A stretch of 21,945 nt of DNA, from the NCBI GenBank assembly GCA_964404205.1, contig CAYOJD010000048.1, forward strand, positions 1 to 21,945, given 5' to 3'. A model generated the notes under the pieces. The model did no database searches. It was not told the DNA's origin and saw only the letters and a program-made list of their open reading frames with translations. Source of the stretch: CAZWBR01 sp964404205. GTDB lineage: Bacteria > Bacteroidota > Bacteroidia > Bacteroidales > Prolixibacteraceae. A program made the position numbers and the translations under genes. Below, piece after piece: positions 1 to 7,305 of this stretch (the first letter of the stretch is position 1; the number at the start of each line of letters is the position of its first letter).

Positions 1-1
1 C

Positions 2-454
2 TATTTGGCCGGCCTTTGTAAGAAAGTTTATTTGATAGTTCGCCGCGATGTATTGCGTGCTTCGAAAGTTATGCAGGAACGTCTGTTCAAAACTGCAAAC
101 ATTGAAATATTATGGAAACATCAAACCGCTGGTTTGTTTGGCAATGGCGTGGTTGAAGGGGCTACTTTGATTCAAAATAAAGGAGAAGCAAATGAAACGG
201 AAGTGAAGATTGCGATTGACGGGTTCTTTCTGGCAATTGGCCACAAGCCCAATTCTGCCATTTTTAAACCGCTTGTGGAGACCGATGAAGTTGGTTACAT
301 CAAAACCATTGGAGCCACATCTAAAACCAGTGTCGAAGGTGTTTTTGCCTGTGGCGATGTGATGGACCCCATTTATCGACAAGCTGTAACGGCTGCAGGT
401 TCGGGCTGTAAAGCCGCAATAGATGCAGAACGCTACCTTTCTGAAAAGCACTAA
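2..454 (+). CDS. trxB: Thioredoxin-disulfide reductase, C-terminal part (5' truncated by window edge)
   Basis: This is the last 150 codons of a flavoprotein that passes electrons from NADPH through FAD to thioredoxin in the cytoplasm. The reading frame is open to the left edge, so the N-terminal FAD part and the CxxC redox pair lie outside the window. Visible are the NADPH-domain segment with VYLIVRRDVLRAS (the His of the usual HRRxxxRA motif is Val here, while both Arg and the RAS remain) and the C-terminal FAD-binding motif GDVMDPIYRQAVTAAGSG near the end. These two motifs in this order are typical of TrxB, rather than of ferredoxin-NADP reductase-like relatives. The gene ends at TAA and faces the PLP acyltransferase gene, with a two-way terminator between them. 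Confidence 0.93.
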   Translation, partial: YLAGLCKKVYLIVRRDVLRASKVMQERLFKTANIEILWKHQTAGLFGNGVVEGATLIQNKGEANETEVKIAIDGFFLAIGHKPNSAIFKPLVETDEVGYIKTIGATSKTSVEGVFACGDVMDPIYRQAVTAAGSGCKAAIDAERYLSEKH

Positions 455-470
455 AACATTTAAATACAAT

Positions 471-502
471 AAAAAAAGCCTCCGAAGTTCGGAGGCTTTT
501 TT
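471..502. terminator. Bidirectional intrinsic terminator between trxB and the PLP acyltransferase gene
   Basis: A GC-rich inverted repeat (GCCTCCGA at 478-485 pairing with TCGGAGGC at 489-496) is flanked by seven A on the left and six T on the right. It therefore works as a rho-independent terminator in both directions. It sits 17 nt after the trxB stop and 20 nt before the end of the convergent gene, as expected for a shared terminator. Confidence 0.93.
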
Positions 503-521
503 GTATCTGACAGAATACTGG

Positions 522-1766
522 TTAAGATACCTGGGCAATTTTTGTGCCGGCATATTTTCCAGCTTCCAGTTTTTTACGGACTTCAGAAAAGGCTTTAATG
601 GTGTATTCAACATCTTCGATGGTGTGAGATGCTGTCGGAATCAAACGAAGTAGCAACTGTCCTTTAGGGATAACCGGATAAACAACAATTGAGCAGAAGA
701 TATTGTAATTTTCACGGAGGTCAACCACGACATTGGTTCCTTCAGGAACACTGCCCGAGAGATATACCGGGGTTACCGGCGAATTGGTTACACCGAGGTC
801 GAAATTTTCAGCTTTCAACCCACTTTGCAATGCATTCACAATATTCCAAAGGTTTTCGCGAAGTTCAGGCTTGGTTTTAATCAATTCCAAACGTTTCAAC
901 AATCCCATTACCATAGGCATAGGCAGTGATTTGGCAAAAGTCTGCGAACGCATGTTGTAACGAAGATAGTCGCAAACCTCTTCGCTGCTGGCAATAAAGG
1001 CACCTATTCCGGCCATTGCTTTGGCAAAAGTGCCGAAATACATATCAATTTTATCCTGTACACCGAAAAATTCACCCACTCCGGCTCCGGTTGCACCCAT
1101 CGTACCAAAGCCGTGGGCATCGTCAACCAACAGACGGAAGTTAAATTCGTTTTTCAGATCGGTAATCTTATCGAGCTGGCCAAGGTCGCCTGCCATACCA
1201 AAAACACCTTCAGTAATAACGAGGATGCCACCGCCGGTTTTTTGTGCAAGGGTAGTGGCATGGCCAAGCTGTTTGCGCAGGCTGTCCATGTCGTTATGTT
1301 GAAAAACAAAACGTTTGCCCATATGAAGGCGAACGCCGTCGAGAATGCAGGCGTGCGACTCTGCATCGTAAACAATCACATCGTTACGGCCACAAATCGC
1401 ATCGATAATCGATACCATTCCCTGATAACCAAAGTTAAGCAGGAAAGCATCTTCTTTGCCTGAGAATTCGGCCAGTTGTTTTTCGAGTTCTTCGTGTTTA
1501 CTTGTCTGACCAGACATCATACGGGCTCCCATCGGATAAGCCAAGCCATACTGAGCTGCAGCTTCGGCATCGGCTTTTCTAACTTCCGGATGGTTTGCCA
1601 GTCCGCAATAGTTGTTCAAACTCCAGTTAAGCACCTCTTTACCACGGAATTTCATCCTGGGGCCAATCTCACCTTCCAGTTTAGGAAATGAAAAATAGCC
1701 ATGTGCCTCTTTTTGGTACTGACCGATATTACCTTTGTCGGTTTTTATTTTTTCAAAAATATCCAC
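522..1766 (-). CDS. PLP-dependent acyl-CoA:amino acid acyltransferase (serine palmitoyltransferase / cysteate acyltransferase class)
   Basis: This is a fold-type I PLP enzyme of the alpha-oxoamine synthase family, which joins an acyl thioester to an amino acid with loss of CO2. With a GTG start it has 414 residues, normal for the family. His138 (DAESHACILDG) would stack on PLP, Asp215 and His218 lie in VDDAHGFG, and Lys249 in GTFAKAMAGIG is the Schiff-base lysine. The open frame extends to an ATG at 1880, but a good -7 box (1795-1802) lies downstream of that ATG. The GTG at 1764-1766 begins the family-like VDIFEKIKTDKG, so I chose it. Known family members include serine palmitoyltransferase (sphingolipids), cysteate acyltransferase (capnine sulfonolipids), glycine C-acetyltransferase and BioF. 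No kbl/tdh or bio neighbours are present, so a sphingoid or sulfonolipid role is favoured by inference. The substrate cannot be read from the sequence. Confidence 0.85.
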   Translation of the reverse strand: MDIFEKIKTDKGNIGQYQKEAHGYFSFPKLEGEIGPRMKFRGKEVLNWSLNNYCGLANHPEVRKADAEAAAQYGLAYPMGARMMSGQTSKHEELEKQLAEFSGKEDAFLLNFGYQGMVSIIDAICGRNDVIVYDAESHACILDGVRLHMGKRFVFQHNDMDSLRKQLGHATTLAQKTGGGILVITEGVFGMAGDLGQLDKITDLKNEFNFRLLVDDAHGFGTMGATGAGVGEFFGVQDKIDMYFGTFAKAMAGIGAFIASSEEVCDYLRYNMRSQTFAKSLPMPMVMGLLKRLELIKTKPELRENLWNIVNALQSGLKAENFDLGVTNSPVTPVYLSGSVPEGTNVVVDLRENYNIFCSIVVYPVIPKGQLLLRLIPTASHTIEDVEYTIKAFSEVRKKLEAGKYAGTKIAQVS

Positions 1767-1794
1767 GGTTGTAATTGTTTTTATTAAGAGATCG

Positions 1795-1823
1795 CAAATG
1801 TAAACTTTTTTGCTTTTATACAA
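1795..1823 (-). promoter_or_regulatory. Bacteroidota-type promoter of the PLP acyltransferase gene
   Basis: Read on the minus strand, TACATTTG (1802-1795) matches the Bacteroidota -7 consensus TAnnTTTG at all fixed positions. An ATTG at the -33 position (1824-1821) lies 18 nt upstream. Transcription would start near 1790, giving a leader of roughly 20-25 nt to the GTG start. This also rules out the longer ATG start at 1880 for this promoter. Confidence 0.6.
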
Positions 1824-2089
1824 TAGGATATTATGTCTATTTGAATTTTTTGTCGTATGAGCAATGCAACTTATTGCCAATTAATATTTAATGCCAAATT
1901 GAATTCATATTCTGTAATAAACTGTATATAAGTGATATGTGAAATTTGCCGTAGGCAATCGTTTTGGCTGAGCAACCTTTTTGTACCCTATTGTATCTTA
2001 TCATACATCGGAACGTTACCGGTCGAAATTTAGCTTGCAGTACAGGATAAACGGGACTTTTTTTAATTTATTCAATTACAGAAAAAATA

Positions 2090-2097
2090 TATCTTTG
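2090..2097 (+). promoter_or_regulatory. Putative -7 box upstream of bamD
   Basis: TATCTTTG matches TAnnTTTG fully. No clear TTTG is seen at the -33 distance. The box ends only 4 nt before the first bamD ATG (2102), so the transcript would start at or next to that ATG. Either the mRNA is leaderless or translation begins at the second in-frame ATG (2114). Confidence 0.5.
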
Positions 2098-2101
2098 CAA
2101 C

Positions 2102-2920
2102 ATGATTCGCAATATGAGAAATATCTTTTTGTTTGGGCTGCTCCTTTTGCTGGCTTCGTGTGGTGAATACCAGAAAGTAGTGAAAAGTACCGATTATGAG
2201 TACAAACTAAAAAAAGCCCGTGAATATTACGATAACAAAGAATATGGCCGTTCAGCTCAGTTGTATCAGGAACTGATAAATATTTACCGTGGAACCAGCC
2301 GGGCCGACCAGATCTATTATTATATGGCTAAAAGTAGTTACGGGCAGCACGACTATGTTCTCTCCAGTCACTACTTCAGGCAGTTAATAAAAGAATATCC
2401 GCGAAGCGAATATGGCGAAGAGTCACAGTTTATGATTGGCTATTGCTATTATCTCGATTCGCCCAACCCACGACTCGACCAAAAGATATCTCAGGATGCT
2501 ATTGATGCCCTTCAGTTGTTTATCAATGTTTTTCCGGGCAGTACAAGAGTTGCCGAAGCCAATAAGTTGATTGACGAACTGAGAGAGAAGCTGGTGTATA
2601 AATCGTACTTAAGCGGAAGGCTTTATTACGATTTGGCCGATTTTAGGGCTGCCGTAATTTCATTGTCAAATAGTTTAAAAGAATACCCCGATTCAAAATA
2701 CCGCGAAGAGTTGATGTTCTATCTGTTAAAATCGAAGTATCTGCTCGGTCAAAACAGTATCGACGAAAAAAAACGCGAACGTTTGAACTTAGCTCTCGAT
2801 GAATACTATACCTTTGTGGATGAATTTCCGGAAAGTAAATTCAGAAAAGAGGCTGATCGTTTTTTTGCAGATACCAAGAAAATGATGAACTTGAATGAAG
2901 AAGAATTAAAATCTGAATAG
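2102..2920 (+). CDS. bamD: Outer membrane assembly lipoprotein BamD
   Basis: BamD is the essential lipoprotein of the BAM complex that inserts beta-barrel proteins into the outer membrane. The N-terminus is a lipoprotein signal peptide: a short basic start, a Leu-rich core and the lipobox LASC, with the lipidated Cys at residue 20. The mature part is a chain of TPR-like helices with the usual motifs, such as KAREYYDNKEYGRSAQLYQE and the family-typical YPRSEYGEESQFMIGYCYY. The length (272 residues) fits the family. Two in-frame ATGs exist (2102 and 2114); the second would give a 268-residue precursor and fits the promoter better. The gene lies 7 nt upstream of rpoZ, so the two are very likely cotranscribed. 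Confidence 0.92.
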   Translation: MIRNMRNIFLFGLLLLLASCGEYQKVVKSTDYEYKLKKAREYYDNKEYGRSAQLYQELINIYRGTSRADQIYYYMAKSSYGQHDYVLSSHYFRQLIKEYPRSEYGEESQFMIGYCYYLDSPNPRLDQKISQDAIDALQLFINVFPGSTRVAEANKLIDELREKLVYKSYLSGRLYYDLADFRAAVISLSNSLKEYPDSKYREELMFYLLKSKYLLGQNSIDEKKRERLNLALDEYYTFVDEFPESKFRKEADRFFADTKKMMNLNEEELKSE

Positions 2921-2927
2921 TAACAGT

Positions 2928-3254
2928 ATGGATTACAGAAAAACAAAAGCGGCCGGTTCGACTATTCCGCGCGATTTGAATGAGTTAGACGCTGTAACAG
3001 GCAATATCTACGAATCGTTAATGGTCATTTCGAAACGTGCCAATCAGATCAACGCTGAGTTAAAAGAAGAGTTAAATCAGAAATTGCAGGAATTTGCTTC
3101 CTATTCTGATAACCTCGAAGAGGTATTCGAAAACCGCGAGCAGATCGAAATATCACGTTATTACGAAAGGCTTTCGAAGCCTGTATTGATTGCCTACGAA
3201 GAATTCAAGGATGGCCAGATTTACTATCGCAATCCGGCCAAAGAGAAAAAATAG
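2928..3254 (+). CDS. rpoZ: RNA polymerase omega subunit (Rpb6-type, Bacteroidota form)
   Basis: This 108-residue protein resembles the Bacteroidota omega/Rpb6 family that helps assemble and stabilise RNA polymerase by holding beta-prime. The core DAVTGNIYESLMVISKRANQI corresponds to the omega helix pair, in which the family normally reads NIYExxxIxxxRAxQI. The C-terminal part carries an extended charged helix and a short YYRNPAKEKK tail. It begins 7 nt after bamD and is followed by a hairpin terminator, so bamD-rpoZ can form a two-gene unit. The identification rests on the helix motif and the conserved bamD-rpoZ-coaBC order. Confidence 0.88.
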   Translation: MDYRKTKAAGSTIPRDLNELDAVTGNIYESLMVISKRANQINAELKEELNQKLQEFASYSDNLEEVFENREQIEISRYYERLSKPVLIAYEEFKDGQIYYRNPAKEKK

Positions 3255-3278
3255 GCAGTCAGTGTCTTGTTAATTTGT

Positions 3279-3320
3279 AATCCGTTGCCGGGAAAAATTC
3301 CCCGCACCGGATTTTCTCTT
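3279..3320 (+). terminator. Hairpin terminator after rpoZ
   Basis: AATCCG/CGGATT, TGC/GCA and GGGAA/TTCCC pair in order (3279-3294 with 3298-3313) with two single mismatches and a 3-nt loop, followed by a T-rich run (TTCTCTTTT). It lies 24 nt after the rpoZ stop and 29 nt before coaBC. It probably ends or attenuates bamD-rpoZ transcripts and leaves only partial read-through into coaBC. Confidence 0.7.
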
Positions 3321-3348
3321 TTGAAAAGTAAATCAAAATACCGATGTC

Positions 3349-3909
3349 ATGACCCTCAAAGGAAAGAAAATTGTTTTGGGTGTTACCGGAAGTATTGCTG
3401 CATATAAAGCAGCTTATCTGGTGAGAGGATTAGTGAAGCAAGGTGCTGAAGTTCAGATTATAATGACTCCAGCTGCCAAGGAATTTATTACACCCCTAAC
3501 CCTGTCAACTCTTTCAGGAAATCCGGTATTAAGCGATTTTTTTGCCAAACGAGTGGGCAGTTGGAACAGCCATGTTGAATTGGGGCTTTGGGCTGATTTG
3601 ATGCTGATTGCACCGGCTACGGCTGCAACCGTTGGGAAAATGGCTCACGGAATTTGCGATAATTTACTGGTAACCACTTATATGTCGGCCCGCTGCAAAG
3701 TGATGGTTGCACCGGCTATGGATTTAGATATGTTTGCGCATCCCTCAATGCAGGCCAATCTGGATATTCTGCGCAAATATGGCAACACGATTCTCGAACC
3801 GGCTACCGGAGAACTGGCTAGCGGATTAACAGGCAAGGGGCGCATGGAAGAGCCCGACGAAATTATTAAAGCCATCATCGATTACTTCGGTGAAAAAAAA
3901 AACTACTGA
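3349..3909 (+). CDS. coaBC: CoaBC N-terminal part: phosphopantothenoylcysteine decarboxylase domain (frame ends at an A10 run)
   Basis: This is the FMN-dependent CoaC half of the bifunctional enzyme that makes 4'-phosphopantetheine for coenzyme A. The flavoprotein start GVTGSIAAYKAAYLVRGL, the catalytic His75 in SHVELGLWADL, and IAPATAATVGKMAHGICDNLL are clear. Two other positions known as catalytic in E. coli differ: residue 125 is Asp (PAMDLDM, Asn in E. coli) and residue 158 is Ser (ELASGLTGKGRM, Cys in E. coli). The frame runs into ten A (3893-3902) and stops at TGA 3907-3909. The rest of CoaBC continues immediately in the -1 frame from 3903. A full protein would arise from a -1 ribosomal shift, from insertion of one A by RNA polymerase slippage, or if the true genome has 11 or 8 A. 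A sequencing error is the simplest reading. Confidence 0.9.
   Translation: MTLKGKKIVLGVTGSIAAYKAAYLVRGLVKQGAEVQIIMTPAAKEFITPLTLSTLSGNPVLSDFFAKRVGSWNSHVELGLWADLMLIAPATAATVGKMAHGICDNLLVTTYMSARCKVMVAPAMDLDMFAHPSMQANLDILRKYGNTILEPATGELASGLTGKGRMEEPDEIIKAIIDYFGEKKNY
3893..3902 (+). other. A10 homopolymer at the coaBC frame break (slippery site or sequence error)
   Basis: Upstream, the frame reads GGT GAA AAA AAA AAC TAC TGA. Shifting -1 within the A run gives AAA CTA CTG AAT AAA ACC, which continues the CoaB domain without a break. A run of ten A is long enough for RNA polymerase slippage and contains A AAA AAA heptamers used for -1 ribosomal frameshifting. It is also the kind of run in which indel errors are common. 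Confidence 0.75.
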
Positions 3910-4565
3910 ATAAAACCTTTCTGGTTACAGCAGGCCCCACACACGAAAAGATAGATCCTGTTCGTTTTATCGGTAATTATTCATCCGGCAAAATGGGTTT
4001 TGCCATTGCCGGCGAACTGGCCAATCAAGGAGCAATGGTTTTTTTGGTCTGCGGTCCGGTAGAGACGAAGCTAAACCATCCCGGCATCAAGCGAATTAAT
4101 GTTACCTCGGCGGTCGAAATGTATAACCAATGCCAATCGGTCTTTGCAAAATGCAACGGCGCGGTAATGGCTGCCGCAGTAGCCGATTACGCACCGGTAA
4201 GAACTGAAGAAAAAAAGATTAAGCGCGAATCGGGTAATTATTCCATTGAATTAAAGCCAAATCCGGATATTGCTGCTGCATTGGGACAAGCAAAGCGGTC
4301 GGATCAAATTCTGGTCGGTTTTGCTCTCGAAACGGATAATGAAGAACAAAATGCTATTGGGAAGCTTCGGAAAAAGAACCTCGACTTTATTGTTTTAAAC
4401 TCGCTGCGAGATCAAGGCGCCGGCTTTCAGGTAGATACCAATAAGATCAGAATTATAACCAAAGAGGGGACAATTACGGAATACGATTTGAAACCTAAAT
4501 CGGAAGTGGCCAGGGATATTGTTGAAAAAATAATCGAAATAGAAGAACAAATTTCGGGTATTTAG
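3903..4565 (+). CDS. coaBC: CoaBC C-terminal part: phosphopantothenate-cysteine ligase domain (needs frameshift for translation)
   Basis: This half of CoaBC activates phosphopantothenate with CTP and joins it to cysteine. The segment from 3903 carries the ligase motifs VTAGPTHEKIDPVRFI and GNYSSGKMGFAIAGELANQG (nucleotide-binding loop), AAVADYAPVRTEEKKIKRE, and VGFALETDNEEQNAIGKLRKKNLDFIVLN with the active-site Lys region. No ATG, GTG or TTG stands before the first motif in this frame. The first ATG (3993) would remove the nucleotide-binding start, so independent translation would probably give an inactive protein. A frameshifted fusion to the upstream half (about 405 residues, the normal CoaBC size) is therefore the sensible gene model. 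The stop at 4563-4565 is 36 nt before the next gene. Confidence 0.88.
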   Translation, partial: LLNKTFLVTAGPTHEKIDPVRFIGNYSSGKMGFAIAGELANQGAMVFLVCGPVETKLNHPGIKRINVTSAVEMYNQCQSVFAKCNGAVMAAAVADYAPVRTEEKKIKRESGNYSIELKPNPDIAAALGQAKRSDQILVGFALETDNEEQNAIGKLRKKNLDFIVLNSLRDQGAGFQVDTNKIRIITKEGTITEYDLKPKSEVARDIVEKIIEIEEQISGI

Positions 4566-4601
4566 TTGAAATGTATATTTTTAAGAAATAATCTTCAGCG
4601 T

Positions 4602-5507
4602 ATGCGTAAAGAATTATTCGGTCTTCTGTTCATCTTTCTGGCCCTGAATAGTTTCGGGCAGGAGTTGCGATGCAATGTCAGTGTCTCCAGTTCGCGAATT
4701 GAGGGAACATACAAAGAGATTTATCAAACCATGCGGACCGATATTTACGAGTTTATGAACAACCGTAAATGGACGGATAACGTCTATACTTTCGACGAAC
4801 GGATTGAATGTACCATTTTTATACAGTTGACTGAACAGGTTTCAGCAGACGAATTCAAAGGGTCGATTCAGGTACAGATGACACGGCCAATTTTTAACTC
4901 ATCGTACGAATCGCCAGTACTCAACATCCGGGACGAAAACTTTCAGGTTCGATACGTTGAATTTCAACCTCTTGAATTTGATGAGACGAATAACTCCAAC
5001 GCCTTGACCAACATACTGGCATATTACGCCTACATCATTTTAGGGTTCGATTACGACACTTTTTCGCCTCTGGGAGGAACACAATTTTATCAGAAAGCCC
5101 GTGATATTGTCAATCGTTCGCAAAATGCACGTGAAAAGGGATGGCGAGCGTTTGAAGGAAACAACAACCGTTTTTGGCTTGTCGAGAATTTGCTGAATAA
5201 GGCCTACAGTCCGTTTCGCGATCTGATGTACCGGTATCACCGGCTGGGTCTTGATGTCATGTCTGAACAGCCCGACTTGGGCCGAAATGAAATTGCCGAG
5301 TCGCTTAAAAATATGCAGCGTGTTTACCGTGCACGCCCAGATACTTACATCAATCGAATTTTTTTTGATGCCAAATCAGACGAGATTGTAAATATTTTCT
5401 CAAAAGGTACAACTGACGAGAAAAGCCGCGTTTTGATCATTCTAAGCGAGTGCGACCCCTCTAATTCGGGCAAGTACGAAAAGATAATGGAACAAAAAAT
5501 ATTCTGA
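4602..5507 (+). CDS. DUF4835 family secreted protein
   Basis: A 301-residue protein with a short signal peptide (MRKELFGLLFIFLALNSFGQ, cleavage likely just before QEL), so periplasmic or envelope-associated. It matches the Bacteroidota DUF4835 family in length, in its motif style (the TDIYEFMNNRKWTDNVY region, then ILAYYAYIILGFDYDTFSPLGG) and in its place between coaBC and recN. The function is unknown to me. The Tyr/Phe-rich middle and the ending DEIVNIFSKGTTDEKSRVL are recognisable family features. An upstream TTG (4566) gives a longer frame, but the ATG at 4602 places the signal peptide at the N-terminus and is preferred. The gene lies in the same run as coaBC and recN. Confidence 0.82.
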   Translation: MRKELFGLLFIFLALNSFGQELRCNVSVSSSRIEGTYKEIYQTMRTDIYEFMNNRKWTDNVYTFDERIECTIFIQLTEQVSADEFKGSIQVQMTRPIFNSSYESPVLNIRDENFQVRYVEFQPLEFDETNNSNALTNILAYYAYIILGFDYDTFSPLGGTQFYQKARDIVNRSQNAREKGWRAFEGNNNRFWLVENLLNKAYSPFRDLMYRYHRLGLDVMSEQPDLGRNEIAESLKNMQRVYRARPDTYINRIFFDAKSDEIVNIFSKGTTDEKSRVLIILSECDPSNSGKYEKIMEQKIF

Positions 5508-5524
5508 TAAAGAATTTCTAATCA

Positions 5525-7177
5525 ATGCTTACCCGTTTATCAATTCAAAATTATGCTTTAATCAGGAAACTCGATGTTGAGTTTTCGCCCGGTTTCACCA
5601 TTATCACTGGTGAAACGGGTGCAGGAAAATCGATTTTACTGGGAGCTTTATCGCTTTTACTGGGGCAGCGTGCTGATCAGTCCAATTTTAAAGATTCGGA
5701 CAAGAAGTGTGTGGTGGAAGCCACTTTTTCTATTGATGACTATGGCTTGGACAACCTGTTTGCGCAGTTCGATTTGGATTATGAGCCACAGACCATTTTT
5801 CGTCGCGAGATTTCGCCCAATGGTAAAAGCCGTGCTTTTATCAACGACACACCGGTTAACCTGAAAGAGCTTCAGGAAATTGGGATGAGACTGATTGATA
5901 TTCACTCTCAACACCAGAATTTAGAATTGAATAATCAATCTTTTCAATTGAAAGTTGTTGACAATTGCGCCGCCAATCAATCTCTTTTACGTGAATATCA
6001 GGAGGTTTATTCTGAATTTAAATCGCTTGAAATAAGGCTAAGAGAAGCAGCAGAAAAATCTCGGCAACTTAAAGCAGATGCCGATTATTATCAGTTTCAG
6101 TTCGAGCAGCTCGAAGAGGCCAAATTGATTGATGGCGAGCAGGAATTGCTCGAAGAGGAGTTAAAAGTGCTTAACCATGCTGAAGAGATTAAATCGGGAT
6201 TGAGCCTGGTGAGCGATCTGTTAAATGGAGAAGAGGAGAGCGTGTTGGCCCGGGTGAAGGAGTCGTTGCACCAATTGAGCCGTCTAAGTCTCTATTTTCA
6301 TGAAGGCGAAGAGATTAGACAGCGAATTGATTCTGTCTATATCGAATTGAAAGACATCGCTTTTAGTGTAGATACACTGAGTGAGAAGATTGATTTTGAT
6401 CCATCCAGAATAAACGTCGTAAGCGAGCGCCTCGACCATCTCTATTCCTTACAGCAAAAACATAGGGTAGGTACTGTGACCGAACTGATTGCCCTTCGCG
6501 ATGGCTTTGAAGCCTCAATTGGTGCAATAAGCTCAAACGATGCTGAAATTGTTTTGCTGACCAAATTACTTTCTGAGCAGGAAACAAAGGTTCGACTGTT
6601 GGCAGCACGCTTGTCCGAATCCCGCAAAAGTGTGGTTCCGGTTATTGAAAATCGGGTGACTGATATGCTGACACAGTTAGGTATGCCTAATGCGCAGTTT
6701 CGGGTCGAAATATCACCAATCGATAGTTGGTCGTTCTCAGGCTCCGATCAGGCTATTTTCCTCTTTACAGCCAATAAAAACGGCTCTTTAAACGAAGTTT
6801 CAAAAGTAGCTTCGGGAGGCGAACTGTCGAGATTAATGCTGGCCATAAAAGCATTGATATCTTCGTCAAAAGATTTGCCAACCATTATTTTTGATGAAAT
6901 TGATACCGGTATTTCAGGCGAAACGGCCGATAAAATGGCCAATATACTGAAAGAGATGTCGCTCAAAATGCAGGTAATCAACATTACTCATTTGCCGCAA
7001 ATTGCGGCAAAAGGTGATTATCACTACATTGTTTACAAAGAAGATTCTGAATTCGAGACGGTTACTCGTTTAAAGCTGTTAAGCCGACCGGAGAGGGTAG
7101 AAGAGCTGGCCAAGATGCTCAGCGGCGAGAATATCACAAGTGCAGCTATTTTGAATGCTGAAGAGCTGCTTAAATAG
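5525..7177 (+). CDS. recN: DNA repair ATPase RecN
   Basis: RecN is an SMC-like ATPase that gathers broken DNA ends during recombinational double-strand break repair. The 550 residues include the start LTRLSIQNYALI, Walker A GETGAGKS (29-36), the long heptad-rich coiled-coil middle (about 160-370), the ABC signature SGGELSRLMLAIKAL (430 on) and Walker B TIIFDEIDTG (453-462) followed by a switch-like ITHLPQIA. All key ATPase motifs are intact and the length is normal. It begins 17 nt after the DUF4835 gene, so it is probably transcribed with it. I see no LexA-like operator upstream. Confidence 0.96.
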   Translation: MLTRLSIQNYALIRKLDVEFSPGFTIITGETGAGKSILLGALSLLLGQRADQSNFKDSDKKCVVEATFSIDDYGLDNLFAQFDLDYEPQTIFRREISPNGKSRAFINDTPVNLKELQEIGMRLIDIHSQHQNLELNNQSFQLKVVDNCAANQSLLREYQEVYSEFKSLEIRLREAAEKSRQLKADADYYQFQFEQLEEAKLIDGEQELLEEELKVLNHAEEIKSGLSLVSDLLNGEEESVLARVKESLHQLSRLSLYFHEGEEIRQRIDSVYIELKDIAFSVDTLSEKIDFDPSRINVVSERLDHLYSLQQKHRVGTVTELIALRDGFEASIGAISSNDAEIVLLTKLLSEQETKVRLLAARLSESRKSVVPVIENRVTDMLTQLGMPNAQFRVEISPIDSWSFSGSDQAIFLFTANKNGSLNEVSKVASGGELSRLMLAIKALISSSKDLPTIIFDEIDTGISGETADKMANILKEMSLKMQVINITHLPQIAAKGDYHYIVYKEDSEFETVTRLKLLSRPERVEELAKMLSGENITSAAILNAEELLK

Positions 7178-7305
7178 GCTTATTTCTCCGGGTTTTGTTG
7201 AACTTTTCAGCTTTCGTTTACGTTACAACACAAAACCATTGTTTACAGTTGTAATTGATGATAGAAAAAAATATCAAAAAATCATTTACTTAATTATTTA
7301 AGAAT

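Noticed and set aside
1767..1880. Longer N-terminus of the PLP acyltransferase from the ATG at 1880
   Set aside because: The extra 38 residues do not look like family sequence, and the promoter box at 1795-1802 lies inside them; the GTG at 1766 fits better.
3270..3277. TTAATTTG as a coaBC promoter box
   Set aside because: It misses the conserved second-position A of the -7 box, lies upstream of the rpoZ hairpin, and has no -33 partner.
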